A stretch of 64,000 nt of DNA from UBA2030 sp049969475 (GCA_049969475.1 JBMFOU010000011.1:1-64000), one strand, 5' to 3'. Counted from the first letter of the stretch, positions 1 to 9,885 are shown. Notes: a model not told the origin generated them from the sequence alone. Numbers and translations are program-made.

Positions 1-504
1 GATGCCATCGACATTTTCTACCCCGAACGTATGGCCGACCGAATTCTGGGCATGGGCGACATCGTATCGCTGGTTGAAAAAGCACAGGAACAGTTCGACG
101 CAGAAGAAGCCCGGAAACTGCAGAAAAAACTGGTTCAGGACCAATTTAATCTGGAAGACTTTCTGCAGCAGATCCGTCAGATAAAAAAAATGGGGAACGT
201 AAAAGACCTCATGTCGATGATACCGGGAATGGGCAAGATGGTGAAGGATCTGGACATTGATGACAATGCTTTTAAGGATATAGAAGCCATCATTCAGTCG
301 ATGACCCCTGAGGAAAGGCGTAACCCGGCCATTCTTAACGGAAGCCGTCGCAAACGCATCGCTGTAGGCTCTGGAACCGATGTAGCCGATGTAAACCGAC
401 TCATCAAACAATTTGAGGATACCCGACGCTTGATGAAAATGGTAGCCGGAGGCGGAGGCAAACAATTGATGAAACAGGCTGCTAAAGCCAAAAAACGCAG
501 ATAA
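1..504 (+). CDS. ffh: Signal recognition particle protein Ffh, C-terminal part (5' truncated)
   Basis: The reading frame is open from base 1 and ends in TAA at 502-504, so the start and the NG GTPase domain lie outside the window. About 167 residues remain. They correspond to the end of the G domain (FYPERMADRILGMGD) followed by the methionine-rich M domain that binds 4.5S/6S RNA and signal sequences. The RNA-binding helix-turn-helix motif SRRKRIAVGSGT is intact, and the tail ends in the usual basic stretch KAAKAKKRR. The Met at 31 is an internal residue and not a start. The gene is followed 28 bases later by folD, a common arrangement in Bacteroidota. Identity is clear from the M-domain motifs; only the missing N-terminus limits the annotation. 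Confidence 0.95.
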   Translation, partial: DAIDIFYPERMADRILGMGDIVSLVEKAQEQFDAEEARKLQKKLVQDQFNLEDFLQQIRQIKKMGNVKDLMSMIPGMGKMVKDLDIDDNAFKDIEAIIQSMTPEERRNPAILNGSRRKRIAVGSGTDVADVNRLIKQFEDTRRLMKMVAGGGGKQLMKQAAKAKKRR

Positions 505-532
505 CTCATTATCATTTTTTTACATCCCGCAC

Positions 533-1414
533 ATGACCCTGCTCGACGGAAAAGCTCTTGCAGCTCAGATTAAGGAAGAAATAAAAAAAGAGACAGCCGC
601 AATCATCGATCGTGGTGAAAAGGCACCCCACCTGGCCGCTATCCTGGTAGGTGACGACCCGGCCAGCCAAACCTATGTTGCCTCCAAGGAAAAAGCTTGC
701 CATGAAACAGGAATTACTTCTTCGGTTTACAAATATCCCGCGAATACCTCCGAAAATGACCTGCTGCAAGCCATTGATTTTCTTAATAAGGACGATGAAA
801 TCGACGGATTTATCGTTCAATTACCACTCCCTGCCCACATCCATGTAGAACGAATTATTGAAGCCATCGATCCCTTGAAGGATGTTGACGGTTTCCATCC
901 GGTGAATCTTGGCAAAATGCTCACCGGACAACCAGGTTTTATTCCGGCTACCCCCTTGGGCATCATGCAACTACTTGAAAGATACAACATCGAAACCGAA
1001 GGCAAACACTGTGTGGTGGTAGGTCGTAGCAACATAGTTGGAACACCCATTTCTGTTCTCATGTCGCGCAAAAGTAAACCCGGCAATGCCACCGTTACGC
1101 TCTGTCACAGTTATACACAAAACCTGGCCGAAATTTGTCGGAGTGCCGATATATTAATCGCAGCTATCGGAAAACCCAACTTCATCACAGCAGATAGGGT
1201 TAAAGATGGTGCTGTGGTGATCGATGTGGGCATACATCGAATTCCTGATGAATCCCATGAAAAAGGTTATTATATTACAGGTGATGTAGATTTTGCAGAA
1301 GTATCCAAGAAAGTAGAATGGATAACACCTGTTCCTGGCGGGGTGGGCAGTATGACTATTGCTGCGCTGCTGATGAACACCCTGAAAGCCTGGAAAATAA
1401 GAAATAAAGAATAA
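533..1414 (+). CDS. folD: Bifunctional methylenetetrahydrofolate dehydrogenase/cyclohydrolase
   Basis: 293 residues, the normal family length. FolD oxidises 5,10-methylene-THF to methenyl-THF with NADP and hydrolyses it to 10-formyl-THF in the cytoplasm, supplying one-carbon units for purines and formyl-Met. The substrate-site motif YVASKEKAC (Tyr48, catalytic Lys52) is present. So are the QLPLP loop near residue 103, the dinucleotide-binding stretch VVVGRSNIVGTP near 163 and the C-terminal signature PVPGGVGSMT near 271. The ATG at 533 gives a canonical N-terminus (MTLLDGKALA). No obvious ribosome binding site is visible, as is usual for this phylum. It lies 28 bases after ffh and may be co-transcribed. 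Confidence 0.97.
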   Translation: MTLLDGKALAAQIKEEIKKETAAIIDRGEKAPHLAAILVGDDPASQTYVASKEKACHETGITSSVYKYPANTSENDLLQAIDFLNKDDEIDGFIVQLPLPAHIHVERIIEAIDPLKDVDGFHPVNLGKMLTGQPGFIPATPLGIMQLLERYNIETEGKHCVVVGRSNIVGTPISVLMSRKSKPGNATVTLCHSYTQNLAEICRSADILIAAIGKPNFITADRVKDGAVVIDVGIHRIPDESHEKGYYITGDVDFAEVSKKVEWITPVPGGVGSMTIAALLMNTLKAWKIRNKE

Positions 1415-1790
1415 TTCGCGCTGCGAAACTTCCGGGCAACTGCAGACTGGTGTTGAATTTTTATCTCCATTAATACCTTTGGATTTTCCCATCCATAAAT
1501 TTCACCCCAGGGTACTATTGAGAAGCATCTGATTATCTACCTGTTGAATACATTTTGGCTGGCATCAACGCCTCACTGGAATTATAGCAGCATCAGTTAT
1601 TAGGATTTATAATGTTCATGAGCCGGGATATCGTTTCTTATCCCGAATCTACTCCTTAATGCTTGCAAGTCACAAAACACGCTAGACAACAGATATTTGT
1701 AAACAAGTCCTCTGGAGCTAAACAGATTTAGCCTGATGCAAGAAGAAAATTCCCGTACTTTATCCCGGAATAATTTTCTGAGGGCTAAAT
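1415..1790. other. Intergenic region between folD and the GH29 gene
   Basis: 376 bases without a credible gene. It holds a short inverted repeat right after the folD stop (TTCGC/GCGAA, 1415-1427, no T-run), a promoter-like pair at 1453-1481, and a 7-bp inverted repeat CGGGATA/TATCCCG at 1624-1630 and 1639-1645 with an 8-base loop. If the promoter serves the downstream gene, its leader would be about 300 bases, long for a Bacteroidota mRNA. No tRNA or recognised riboswitch was found. Confidence 0.5.
1453..1481 (+). promoter_or_regulatory. Bacteroidota-type promoter (TTG-N18-TACCTTTG)
   Basis: TTG at 1453-1455 and TACCTTTG at 1474-1481 match the -33 TTG and -7 TAnnTTTG elements of the Bacteroidota primary sigma factor, with an 18-base spacer. 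Transcription would start near 1488, about 300 bases before the next start codon, so it drives either a long leader or an unrecognised transcript. Confidence 0.45.
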
Positions 1791-3236
1791 ATGCGCTACG
1801 TTAATTTTATATTTTTCCTCGTTCTGCTACTTCGTTCAGTGGAAGCCCAGAATATTTCGGTTACTCCCTGGCAAGCACCCCCCGAGCCGGCCGTAGCCCA
1901 AAAGCTTGAAAGCTGGCGCGACTGGAAATTTGGCGTGATTATCCACTGGGGCCCGTACAGTGTGTGGGGTGTAACCGAGAGCTGGACGATTTGCCCCGAG
2001 GATGAGCCCTGGTGCGAGCGTAAAGGGGTACTGGCAGAAAATTATTTTGAGTACGTGAAACACTACGAACAGCTGGCCACATCTTTTAATCCCGAAAAAT
2101 TCAACCCCACCCGCTGGGCCGAAGCCTGCCGAAAAGCGGGCGTTCGCTATATGATTTTCACCACCCGACATCACGACGGATTCTGTATGTACGATTCCAA
2201 ATACTCAGATTATAAAATCACCGCACCCTGGATAGCTTTTTCGCATCACCCTATGAGCGACATCACCTGTCATGTTTTCAATGCCTTCCGTGCCGAAGGG
2301 TTAGGTATTGGCGTTTACTACAGCAAGCCCGACTGGCACCACCCCGACTATTGGTGGCCCTATTTTCCGCCCTTCGACAGAAATGTGAATTACAATCCCG
2401 AGAAATACCCGGAAAAGTGGGATCGCTTCAAGCAATATGTTTACCATCAAATAGATGAATTAACCAGGAATTATGGCCCTGTCGATATACTCTGGCTCGA
2501 TGGAGGTTGGGTGAGGCCGGAAGAAAGCCTGACAGAAGAAACCAGGCCATGGCTGGGCAAGAATCAATGGATTCAGGATATAGGTATGGATTCGCTGGTG
2601 AGTGTAGCACGTAAAAACCAGCCCGGCCTCATCGGGGTGGATCGGACAGTACATGGCCCTTACGAGAATTATCTAACACCCGAACATCAGATTCCTGATG
2701 AACCTCTGCCCTATCCCTGGGAAAGTTGCATCCCATTGGGCGATAGCTGGTATACTACAGGGCCAGAAGAGCATTTCAAATCAACGCAATGGATCATCCA
2801 TACCCTGGTGAAAATAGTTGCCCGGGGTGGCAATTTACTATTGGGCATAGGTCCCGACAGCGGGGGAGATTTTCCGTTAGAGGTATATCAGCGCCTTGAG
2901 GAAACCGGAATATGGCTGAAACAATTTGGCGAAGCCATTTATGGCACACGACCTCAGGCCCCTTATCAGGAAGGCTCGTGGTATTTCACTTCCCGACCCG
3001 GAGGAAATGAATATGCCATTTTACTCAAGGAGAGCGGGGAGGACCCTGGAACTTATATTAAACTCCCTCCTTCGTGGGCTTCTCATACCCTCGAAATAAG
3101 TATCCCCGGAATTGCCAGAAAAATAAGGCCGGAAGATGAAGCTGGGGGGCAATTGATCAGGCTAACCCCCAAAGAAGCGGCATGGATAAAAACCTTGCCT
3201 GCTTTAATGTTGGAGCGGTCCCATTCAAGGGATTAA
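1791..3236 (+). CDS. Secreted GH29-family alpha-L-fucosidase
   Basis: 481 residues with a signal peptide (residues 1-19, hydrophobic FIFFLVLLL, cleavage after VEA). The rest fits the catalytic barrel of glycoside hydrolase family 29, which releases alpha-L-fucose from glycans. Visible motifs are FGVIIHWGPYSV (48-58), TTRHHDGFCMYDSKYSDY (124-141), the active-site loop ILWLDGGW (233-240, with Asp237 the expected nucleophile) and the GGNLLLGIGP strand (346-355). There is no T9SS sorting domain, so a periplasmic location is likely. The exact substrate cannot be read from sequence, and some GH29-like enzymes act on other linkages. It is the only carbohydrate-active enzyme in this part of the window and is not next to SusC/SusD genes. 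Confidence 0.88.
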   Translation: MRYVNFIFFLVLLLRSVEAQNISVTPWQAPPEPAVAQKLESWRDWKFGVIIHWGPYSVWGVTESWTICPEDEPWCERKGVLAENYFEYVKHYEQLATSFNPEKFNPTRWAEACRKAGVRYMIFTTRHHDGFCMYDSKYSDYKITAPWIAFSHHPMSDITCHVFNAFRAEGLGIGVYYSKPDWHHPDYWWPYFPPFDRNVNYNPEKYPEKWDRFKQYVYHQIDELTRNYGPVDILWLDGGWVRPEESLTEETRPWLGKNQWIQDIGMDSLVSVARKNQPGLIGVDRTVHGPYENYLTPEHQIPDEPLPYPWESCIPLGDSWYTTGPEEHFKSTQWIIHTLVKIVARGGNLLLGIGPDSGGDFPLEVYQRLEETGIWLKQFGEAIYGTRPQAPYQEGSWYFTSRPGGNEYAILLKESGEDPGTYIKLPPSWASHTLEISIPGIARKIRPEDEAGGQLIRLTPKEAAWIKTLPALMLERSHSRD

Positions 3237-3283
3237 TCACTGCTAGATTAGTATTAAATTCCCCTGCATGCTAAAAAATAATC

Positions 3284-3291
3284 TAATTTTG
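3284..3291 (+). promoter_or_regulatory. -7 promoter element TAATTTTG
   Basis: TAATTTTG fits TAnnTTTG and lies 28 bases before the ATG at 3320. No TTG is seen at the expected -33 position, so this is a partial match. Confidence 0.4.
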
Positions 3292-3319
3292 AACCGTCTC
3301 CAAAACAATGTTCTAACCA

Positions 3320-6300
3320 ATGAAAACACTGCGTTTTTTCTTGATTTTATTAATTCTGGGCATGTGGTTCAACGCCAAGACCCAGGACATCAATCTTTTG
3401 CGTCCTGACACGGCCGACTATCCTTACTGGATAGAAATGATGCAAGACGAAAAAATTAACTTTTACGATGTAGTTAAGGCATTCGAGAAATATTGGGAAG
3501 GCCGTCCCATTACTAAAGGATGCGGCTACAAACCTTTCAAACGCTGGGAGTATAGCATGCGCAACGGAAGGATTTTTCCTGATGGGACACGTAAACCGGC
3601 TAACTGGAACTGGAATCAGTGGCTACAATATAAGCAATTAAACCGCTCCGCAGCGCAAGGTCAGTGGATATCCTTAGGGCCATCTACCTACCCCCAGATG
3701 GGATACAAAGGATTGGGGCGTGTGAACGCCATAGCTTTCCATCCTACAGATCCCGATAAGATATTTATCGGCGCCCCCTCCGGCGGGCTCTGGATGTCGG
3801 CTGATAATGGTCAGACCTGGATAAGCTACACCGATAGTCTTCCTACTCTGGGCGTTTCATCCATTGTTGTGGATTACGGCAATCCCTTGAATATTTATAT
3901 TGGTACCGGAGACCGGGATGCCGGAGATGCTTATGGCTTGGGAGTAATGCGCAGCACCGATGGGGGCATAACCTGGGAAATGTGGAACAACGGCATGGGC
4001 GAGAAAACTGTGGGTCGTTTAATTCAGCATCCAACAGATCCTCAAGTGCTTTTTGCTGCTACTTCCGGCGGGATATACAAAACCACTGATGGAGGTGCAA
4101 ACTGGGCACTCAAGAAGGCAGGCAATTTCAAAGATATAGTATTTAAACCCAACAATTCTGACGTGCTCTACGCCACTTCAGGCGCCAACTTTTTCCGAAG
4201 CACCAATGGAGGCGAAACTTTTACTCAAATCACAAACGGCCTGAGTGGTGGACAACGAGCCGTGGTGGCTGTCACGCCAGCTCAGCCAGAAAATGTGTAT
4301 TTGCTGGTTTCCGACAATAGTAGTGGTTTCAAGGGACTTTATCGCTCAGCTGACGGAGGCACTTCGTTCATTACCATGAGCACAACCCCCAATATTCTCG
4401 ATTGGAGTTGCGACGGAAGTGGAAGCGGCGGACAGGCCTGGTACGACCTTGAAATTGCTGCTGACCCTGTGAATGCCAATCTGATTTTTGTAGGCGGTGT
4501 GAATGTCTGGAAAAGTTATGATGGAGGTGCCACCTGGCAGATTACCGGTCACTGGTACGGGGGATGTAACGTACAGGCTGTCCACGCCGACCAACATGTT
4601 TTTGAATACAACCCTTTGAACAACAGACTCTATATTGGAAACGACGGAGGGGTTTACTCTACCCTTAATCAGGGCCAATCATGGACCGACCATACAGCTG
4701 GCCTCATTATCAGCCAGATATATAAAATTGGACAGGATGTAGCTGATACTACCCACCTGATCATTGGCATGCAGGATAATGGCTCCTCGACACTTATCAA
4801 CAATATATGGGCTGATACCCGGGGGGGCGACGGCATGGAATGCCAGATAGACTATCAAAATCCGGCCTATTCCTATGCTACTGTTTACTATGGAGATATA
4901 GCCCGCTATTATAATAACAATGGGGGATATACCATAGCCGCCAACGGGAAATTTGGTATTGATGAAGAAGGCGATTGGGTTACACCCTTCGCCCTGCATG
5001 TTACCGACCCCAATCGCATGTTTGTGGGATATAAAAATATCTGGCGTGGGCAAAATATTCGTACCACGCCCAGCTGGGCCAAAATCAGCGATAACTTGCT
5101 GGGCGTTAATAACCAAAACATTCGCATACTGGCCCAATCACCCGCCGATCCCAATATTCTCTATTTTGCCCGTTGGGATAAAAAACTGTTCCGATCAGAT
5201 AATGTGATGGCTGGTCAGCCCACCTGGACCAATCTAAGTCCCATGTTACCCCAGGTAGAAACCCCCTCGGCGCTGTGCCCCCATCCCACCGATCCCAACA
5301 TAATTTACATGGCTCTGAATGGTAAAATCTACAAATCGGATAACAAGGGTCATACCTGGACCGACATAAGCGGTACGCTACCCAATGTGGAATACACCAG
5401 TATGGCCTTTTACAAACGGGCACAGGAAGGACTATACGTATCCAGTGACCTGGGTGTATTTTACAAGGATAATTCGCTAAGCGACTGGATTCCTTTCAGC
5501 AAAGGTTTACCCATCGATGCTTCGATTCGGGAAATAGAAATTGTATATCATTCCACAAACAATGAAAACGACCGCATAAGAGCAGGGACCTATGGTCGTG
5601 GAGTATGGTCTTCACGGGTTTACCGCACTGCACCTGTAGCTTCTTTTACAAGCAACACGACCCTGGTGCCTGTGACCGGGCAGGTTAAATTTACCGACCT
5701 CTCTTCCGGTATTCCCAGTGCCTGGCAGTGGACCTTCGAAGGAGGAACTCCCTCCACCTCCAATCAGCAAAATCCGGTGGTTACCTACAACACTCCGGGA
5801 ACCTATTTTGTCAAACTGAAGGTAAGCAATAGCCTGGGCGCCGACTCAGTCATTTATCAGAATTACATCACGGTAAGCTCAAGCATCCTGCCCGCCGTGG
5901 GTTTCTATGCCGACAATACCGCCCCTTGTACAGGTCAGGAGGTGCATCTGTATGATACAACGCTGTATGGTCCCACAAGCTGGCATTGGCAGTTCGAACC
6001 CAACACCGTAACCTTCACTGGAGGAACGTTTTACACCTCCCAAAATCCTGTGGTTATTTTTAATGAAAATCGGGAATACACCATCACGCTCACTGCCACC
6101 AATCCCAATGGTACCTCTTCGGTTACCCGGCAAAACTATATCCACTCAGGTGGTTATTCATTCCCATTCTTCGAGGACTTTGAACAGGGTTATGGAAGCA
6201 AAGGCTGGAGCATTGAAAATCCAGATTATGGCATTACGTGGAATCTGGCTGAAGTTACCTCATACATGGGAACCCCCACACATGCAGCCTGGATGAACTT

Positions 6301-6964
6301 TTTCAATTATTACCGGACTAACGAAAGAGACCGGCTTATTAGCCCTCCTATCAACTTCACAGGATACGATCAGGCCATTCTGTCGTTCCGCCACGCTTAT
6401 GCTCAGCGTTACAATCAAAGAGACTCCCTGATTGTTTACATAGCCGACAACTGTGGAAGCAACCTGACGCGTGTATTCGCCTCGGGGCCCAATGGGAATG
6501 GTATCTTCGAGACAGCTGCTAAAACCGACCAGGAATTCTTCCCCACTACCCCCGACGATTGGTGCGGCGAAGGTTGGGGAGCCGAATGTAATCAGATAAG
6601 CCTCTCCAACTGGCTCGGAAAACCCAATGTTCGCCTTATCTTCGAATCGTATAATAAATTAGGAAACAACCTGTTTTTAGATGATATATTAGTAGATTTC
6701 AGTGGGTTAGGCATAGGCGACAAAAACATCAGCTCAGGGATTCATGTTTCTCCCAATCCGGGTAAAGGCATCTTTAAAATCAGCTGCAACCTCAATTCCC
6801 CATCAAGCATAGAGCTTATTTCTGCAGATGGTAAAACCTTGATCCGGGAGGCAATACCCGAAAATCATTTCACCCTCAACATCACTCACCTTCCCCAGGG
6901 CATTTATCTCCTGAAAGTAACCGATGGCCGCCAGCTACTTTACGCCCGGTTGATAAAACAATAA
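3320..6964 (+). CDS. Large secreted beta-propeller (sortilin/BNR-like) protein with PKD domains and T9SS sorting domain
   Basis: 1214 residues. The order is: signal peptide (1-21); a conserved-looking N-terminal module near 30-110 with GCGYKPFKRWEYSMR; many BNR/sortilin-type propeller strands of the form STDGGITWE or TTDGGANWA (about 120-760), as in VPS10/sialidase-like propellers; two PKD domains (about 770-853 and 857-945, each with WQWTFEGG- or WHWQFEP-like cores); a lectin-like region starting PFFEDFEQGYGSKGW (about 950-1130) resembling a choice-of-anchor domain; and a type A T9SS C-terminal domain (about 1140-1214, SPNPGKG... PQGIYLLKV). Propeller plus PKD plus sorting domain points to a surface-attached or released binding protein. 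A sialidase active site is not evident, so no enzyme activity is assigned. It has its own -7 element upstream and a terminator downstream. Confidence 0.85.
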   Translation: MKTLRFFLILLILGMWFNAKTQDINLLRPDTADYPYWIEMMQDEKINFYDVVKAFEKYWEGRPITKGCGYKPFKRWEYSMRNGRIFPDGTRKPANWNWNQWLQYKQLNRSAAQGQWISLGPSTYPQMGYKGLGRVNAIAFHPTDPDKIFIGAPSGGLWMSADNGQTWISYTDSLPTLGVSSIVVDYGNPLNIYIGTGDRDAGDAYGLGVMRSTDGGITWEMWNNGMGEKTVGRLIQHPTDPQVLFAATSGGIYKTTDGGANWALKKAGNFKDIVFKPNNSDVLYATSGANFFRSTNGGETFTQITNGLSGGQRAVVAVTPAQPENVYLLVSDNSSGFKGLYRSADGGTSFITMSTTPNILDWSCDGSGSGGQAWYDLEIAADPVNANLIFVGGVNVWKSYDGGATWQITGHWYGGCNVQAVHADQHVFEYNPLNNRLYIGNDGGVYSTLNQGQSWTDHTAGLIISQIYKIGQDVADTTHLIIGMQDNGSSTLINNIWADTRGGDGMECQIDYQNPAYSYATVYYGDIARYYNNNGGYTIAANGKFGIDEEGDWVTPFALHVTDPNRMFVGYKNIWRGQNIRTTPSWAKISDNLLGVNNQNIRILAQSPADPNILYFARWDKKLFRSDNVMAGQPTWTNLSPMLPQVETPSALCPHPTDPNIIYMALNGKIYKSDNKGHTWTDISGTLPNVEYTSMAFYKRAQEGLYVSSDLGVFYKDNSLSDWIPFSKGLPIDASIREIEIVYHSTNNENDRIRAGTYGRGVWSSRVYRTAPVASFTSNTTLVPVTGQVKFTDLSSGIPSAWQWTFEGGTPSTSNQQNPVVTYNTPGTYFVKLKVSNSLGADSVIYQNYITVSSSILPAVGFYADNTAPCTGQEVHLYDTTLYGPTSWHWQFEPNTVTFTGGTFYTSQNPVVIFNENREYTITLTATNPNGTSSVTRQNYIHSGGYSFPFFEDFEQGYGSKGWSIENPDYGITWNLAEVTSYMGTPTHAAWMNFFNYYRTNERDRLISPPINFTGYDQAILSFRHAYAQRYNQRDSLIVYIADNCGSNLTRVFASGPNGNGIFETAAKTDQEFFPTTPDDWCGEGWGAECNQISLSNWLGKPNVRLIFESYNKLGNNLFLDDILVDFSGLGIGDKNISSGIHVSPNPGKGIFKISCNLNSPSSIELISADGKTLIREAIPENHFTLNITHLPQGIYLLKVTDGRQLLYARLIKQ

Positions 6965-6980
6965 CAATAAGATAATTCAG

Positions 6981-7036
6981 CTCAAACCGGCCGCAACTTG
7001 AATATCAAAAAGAGTTTAGGCTGGTTTGGGCTTTTT
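6981..7036 (+). terminator. Rho-independent terminator with large loop
   Basis: A 12-bp stem pairs CTCAAACCGGCC (6981-6992) with GGCTGGTTTGGG (7019-7030), with two G-T wobbles and a 26-base loop. CTTTTTAT follows. It sits directly after the stop of the propeller gene. Confidence 0.6.
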
Positions 7037-7062
7037 ATAGTGATATGCCTATCAGATAACCT

Positions 7063-7070
7063 TATTTTTG
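7063..7070 (+). promoter_or_regulatory. -7 promoter element TATTTTTG
   Basis: TATTTTTG matches TAnnTTTG and ends 21 bases before the ATG at 7092, giving a leader of roughly 15 bases. It overlaps a TTG (7068) that could be taken for an upstream start in the same frame. This favours the ATG as the true start. Confidence 0.55.
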
Positions 7071-7091
7071 CACCGATTTATTCCACTGAAT

Positions 7092-9848
7092 ATGAGGAAA
7101 CATTTACTAGTACTGATTCTCATCTTTAGGGCATTTATTCCCTGGTTGGTAAATGCACAAGGCTGGCGACCCGGAGAAATGGAAGTAAGGGTAAACCTGG
7201 AGAATACCGGGCAATTGCATTGGATTCACCAACAGCAATGGAGTTATGATCAACCCTCCTCTCTGCCTGGGATGGCAAGAGTTTACCTGGTACCCGAGGA
7301 ATTAAAGATTCTTCAGCAAAAGGGCCTGAAATACCAAATCGCCATTCCCGACCTCAACGAGCACTTCAAAAATTTTTGGAACGCTAAGGTGCCATCAGGC
7401 TATTACACCTATCAGGAAGTAATAAACATTGCCGACAGTCTCGCAACCGTTTATCCTACCCTTTGCCAGAAAATAGTTATTGGACAATCGGTGCAAGGTA
7501 GACAGCTGGCTGTGCTAAAAATCAGCGATAATGTTACGCAGAATGAAGCTGAGCCTGAGGTCTTTTTCGAGGCTGGAATTCATGGTGATGAAATTGGTAC
7601 AGTGGAAAACATCATTCGCTTTGCCCGTGACCTTTGTCGCGGATATGGCACCAATACACAGATAACCAATTTGGTAAACACTCGGGAAATCTTTTTACTG
7701 CTGATGGTCAACCCTGACGGTCGTGAGGCTATGAGCCGCTACAACGCCAATTATATTGACATCAACCGTGATGGTGGCTACATGTGGAATGGAGAAGGCA
7801 ACAGCCCGGCCGCCTGGTCGCAGGTAGAAGCCAAAGCCATACGAAACTTTTGCAATTCTCGTCATTTTGTAGTATTCACCGACTATCACAGCGGTACAGA
7901 GTTTATCTCTTATCCCTGGAGCTATCGGCCTGATGCCACTCCCGACCAGGTGCATATTCATAATCTGGCTGCCGTGTACGCTAACAATAGCGGATATTCG
8001 AATATTCCTTATGCACCCGGTTACTCAGGCATGTACCCCATCAATGGAAGCACCAAAGACTTCAACTATGGAATGTGGGGTAGCGTGGCCTGGAGCATTG
8101 AAATATCGAACAGCAAACAACCTCCCGCTTCACAAATCTACTATTATTACAATAAAAATAAGCCCGCCATGCTTTCGCTTATTCAATATGCGGGCTATGG
8201 TATAAGCGGCATGGTTTACGACTCGCTAACCGGGCAACCTGTATCGGCCCGTATACGCATCAACGGCACAGTTCCATTTTACAACGATCCGGCAGTAGGG
8301 GATTTTCACAAATATGTGGTTCCCGGAACCTACAGTGTGCAGGTATCGGCCAATGGATACCAAACGAAAACCCTGACGGGTATCACTGTAACTGCCTATA
8401 ATACAGTTCAAATCAACATATCCCTTACGCCAACCCAAGGACGTTACGCCCACAAGGTGTTGGGAAGCTACATTCCAGGGAATAACTTCGACGATGAAGG
8501 ATACACCTGGGCAGCCCTGGGTGCTCCTGATAACATCAATTATTCGCTGGGCAAGAATGGATGGATAATTCTCGACATACTCGACACCATTTTCAATGGC
8601 AATGGCAATGATTTTTCGGTTGTGGAAGGTGACAACAGTCCCGAGGCTTACACAGTATATGCAAGCCTGTACCCTGATGGTCCCTGGAAATTGGTGGGTT
8701 CAGCCACAGGCACCCATGATTTTAATCTGGGAAATGCCTCCTTAAACAAAGCCCGTTATCTGAAAATCCAGGACAATGGCCTGGGGTCATCCAGTGGCAA
8801 CAATGCAGGTTTTGACCTCGATGCTGTTGAAATACTTTATACACCGGTGAATGCCAATTTTGTGGCTTCCAACACCATGCCCTGCACGGGAGAAGGAGTT
8901 CACTTTACCGATGCATCCTCCGGAAATCCCACTTCATGGCAATGGCAATTTCCCGGTGGCAATCCTTCTTCATCCACCCAGCAAAATCCCCTGGGCATTG
9001 TTTATGCAACTCCAGGTGTATATGACGTTACGCTTACCGTAAGCGATGGGACTACTTCCTCCACCCTGACCAGGCAGGCTTATATTCAGGCCTTTGGCCC
9101 TCCCGATCCCCCTTCCTCTCCCGTAGGAGACTCCAGCTTTTGCCAGGGCGTGAAACTATCGGAATATTTCACTAACGGAGCCCCCAATGCCATAGATTTT
9201 GAATGGGAACTCACTCCGCCCCAGGCCGGAACCCTCAATGCCGTCTGGAACACAGCCTCTGTCGCATGGAATCCAGAATTTTATGGAACAGCCTATATAA
9301 GGGTCAAACAACATACCTCATGCGGCATAAGTGACTGGTCGGCTCATCGCAGCGTTTCGATTTCGTATCAGCCTATCGTAAATCTGGGGAATGATACGAT
9401 TGTTCCTGCTTTTGCAAAGGTTTTACTCGATGCCGGAAATCCGGGATGCTCCTACCTGTGGAACACAGGAGATACCACCCGGTTCCTTATGGCTGATACT
9501 TCAGGATTCGGCGCCGGTACCCGGGTTTACAGTGTTGAAGTTACTTCTGCCGGTGGATGCACGGACTCTGATACAATTGCTATTCACTTCAGCATAGAAG
9601 CGGGTCTTGAGTCCAGCTCGCCTGTGCTCTGCCGTATTAGCCCCAATCCTGCAGTAAACCAGGTAACTGTTCAATGCCCCATTCCTGCACTCATCAGAAT
9701 TTTTAATGAATATGGAATTGGGGTGGACGAACTGAAGCCTACAGCATCGCCCTTCGTATGGAAGGCCCCAGGGAAAAATTCTGGAGTTTATTTTTTTGTG
9801 ATTTATACACAGCAAAGAATTATCGTTCAAAAAGTTATCATTAATTAA
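7092..9848 (+). CDS. Secreted M14 zinc carboxypeptidase with PKD domain and T9SS sorting domain
   Basis: 918 residues from the ATG at 7092 (an in-frame TTG at 7068 overlaps the promoter and is rejected). A signal peptide is followed by an M14 metallocarboxypeptidase domain. Zinc ligands are His164 and Glu167 in GIHGDEIG and His266 in DYHSGTE. The substrate-binding stretch NPDGRE and the catalytic Glu337 in WSIEISNS are also present, so the enzyme looks active. Then come a CarboxypepD_reg-like beta-sandwich (about 365-440, SGMVYDSLTGQPV), a discoidin/anchor-like region (about 450-600), a PKD domain (about 605-685, SWQWQFPGG), an Ig-like region, and a T9SS C-terminal domain (about 845-918). It probably trims extracellular peptides from the C-terminal end. 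A terminator follows 40 bases after the stop. Confidence 0.9.
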   Translation: MRKHLLVLILIFRAFIPWLVNAQGWRPGEMEVRVNLENTGQLHWIHQQQWSYDQPSSLPGMARVYLVPEELKILQQKGLKYQIAIPDLNEHFKNFWNAKVPSGYYTYQEVINIADSLATVYPTLCQKIVIGQSVQGRQLAVLKISDNVTQNEAEPEVFFEAGIHGDEIGTVENIIRFARDLCRGYGTNTQITNLVNTREIFLLLMVNPDGREAMSRYNANYIDINRDGGYMWNGEGNSPAAWSQVEAKAIRNFCNSRHFVVFTDYHSGTEFISYPWSYRPDATPDQVHIHNLAAVYANNSGYSNIPYAPGYSGMYPINGSTKDFNYGMWGSVAWSIEISNSKQPPASQIYYYYNKNKPAMLSLIQYAGYGISGMVYDSLTGQPVSARIRINGTVPFYNDPAVGDFHKYVVPGTYSVQVSANGYQTKTLTGITVTAYNTVQINISLTPTQGRYAHKVLGSYIPGNNFDDEGYTWAALGAPDNINYSLGKNGWIILDILDTIFNGNGNDFSVVEGDNSPEAYTVYASLYPDGPWKLVGSATGTHDFNLGNASLNKARYLKIQDNGLGSSSGNNAGFDLDAVEILYTPVNANFVASNTMPCTGEGVHFTDASSGNPTSWQWQFPGGNPSSSTQQNPLGIVYATPGVYDVTLTVSDGTTSSTLTRQAYIQAFGPPDPPSSPVGDSSFCQGVKLSEYFTNGAPNAIDFEWELTPPQAGTLNAVWNTASVAWNPEFYGTAYIRVKQHTSCGISDWSAHRSVSISYQPIVNLGNDTIVPAFAKVLLDAGNPGCSYLWNTGDTTRFLMADTSGFGAGTRVYSVEVTSAGGCTDSDTIAIHFSIEAGLESSSPVLCRISPNPAVNQVTVQCPIPALIRIFNEYGIGVDELKPTASPFVWKAPGKNSGVYFFVIYTQQRIIVQKVIIN

Positions 9849-9885
9849 TAAATCATAGAAATAATTTATTTGCTGTTTCAGAAAA

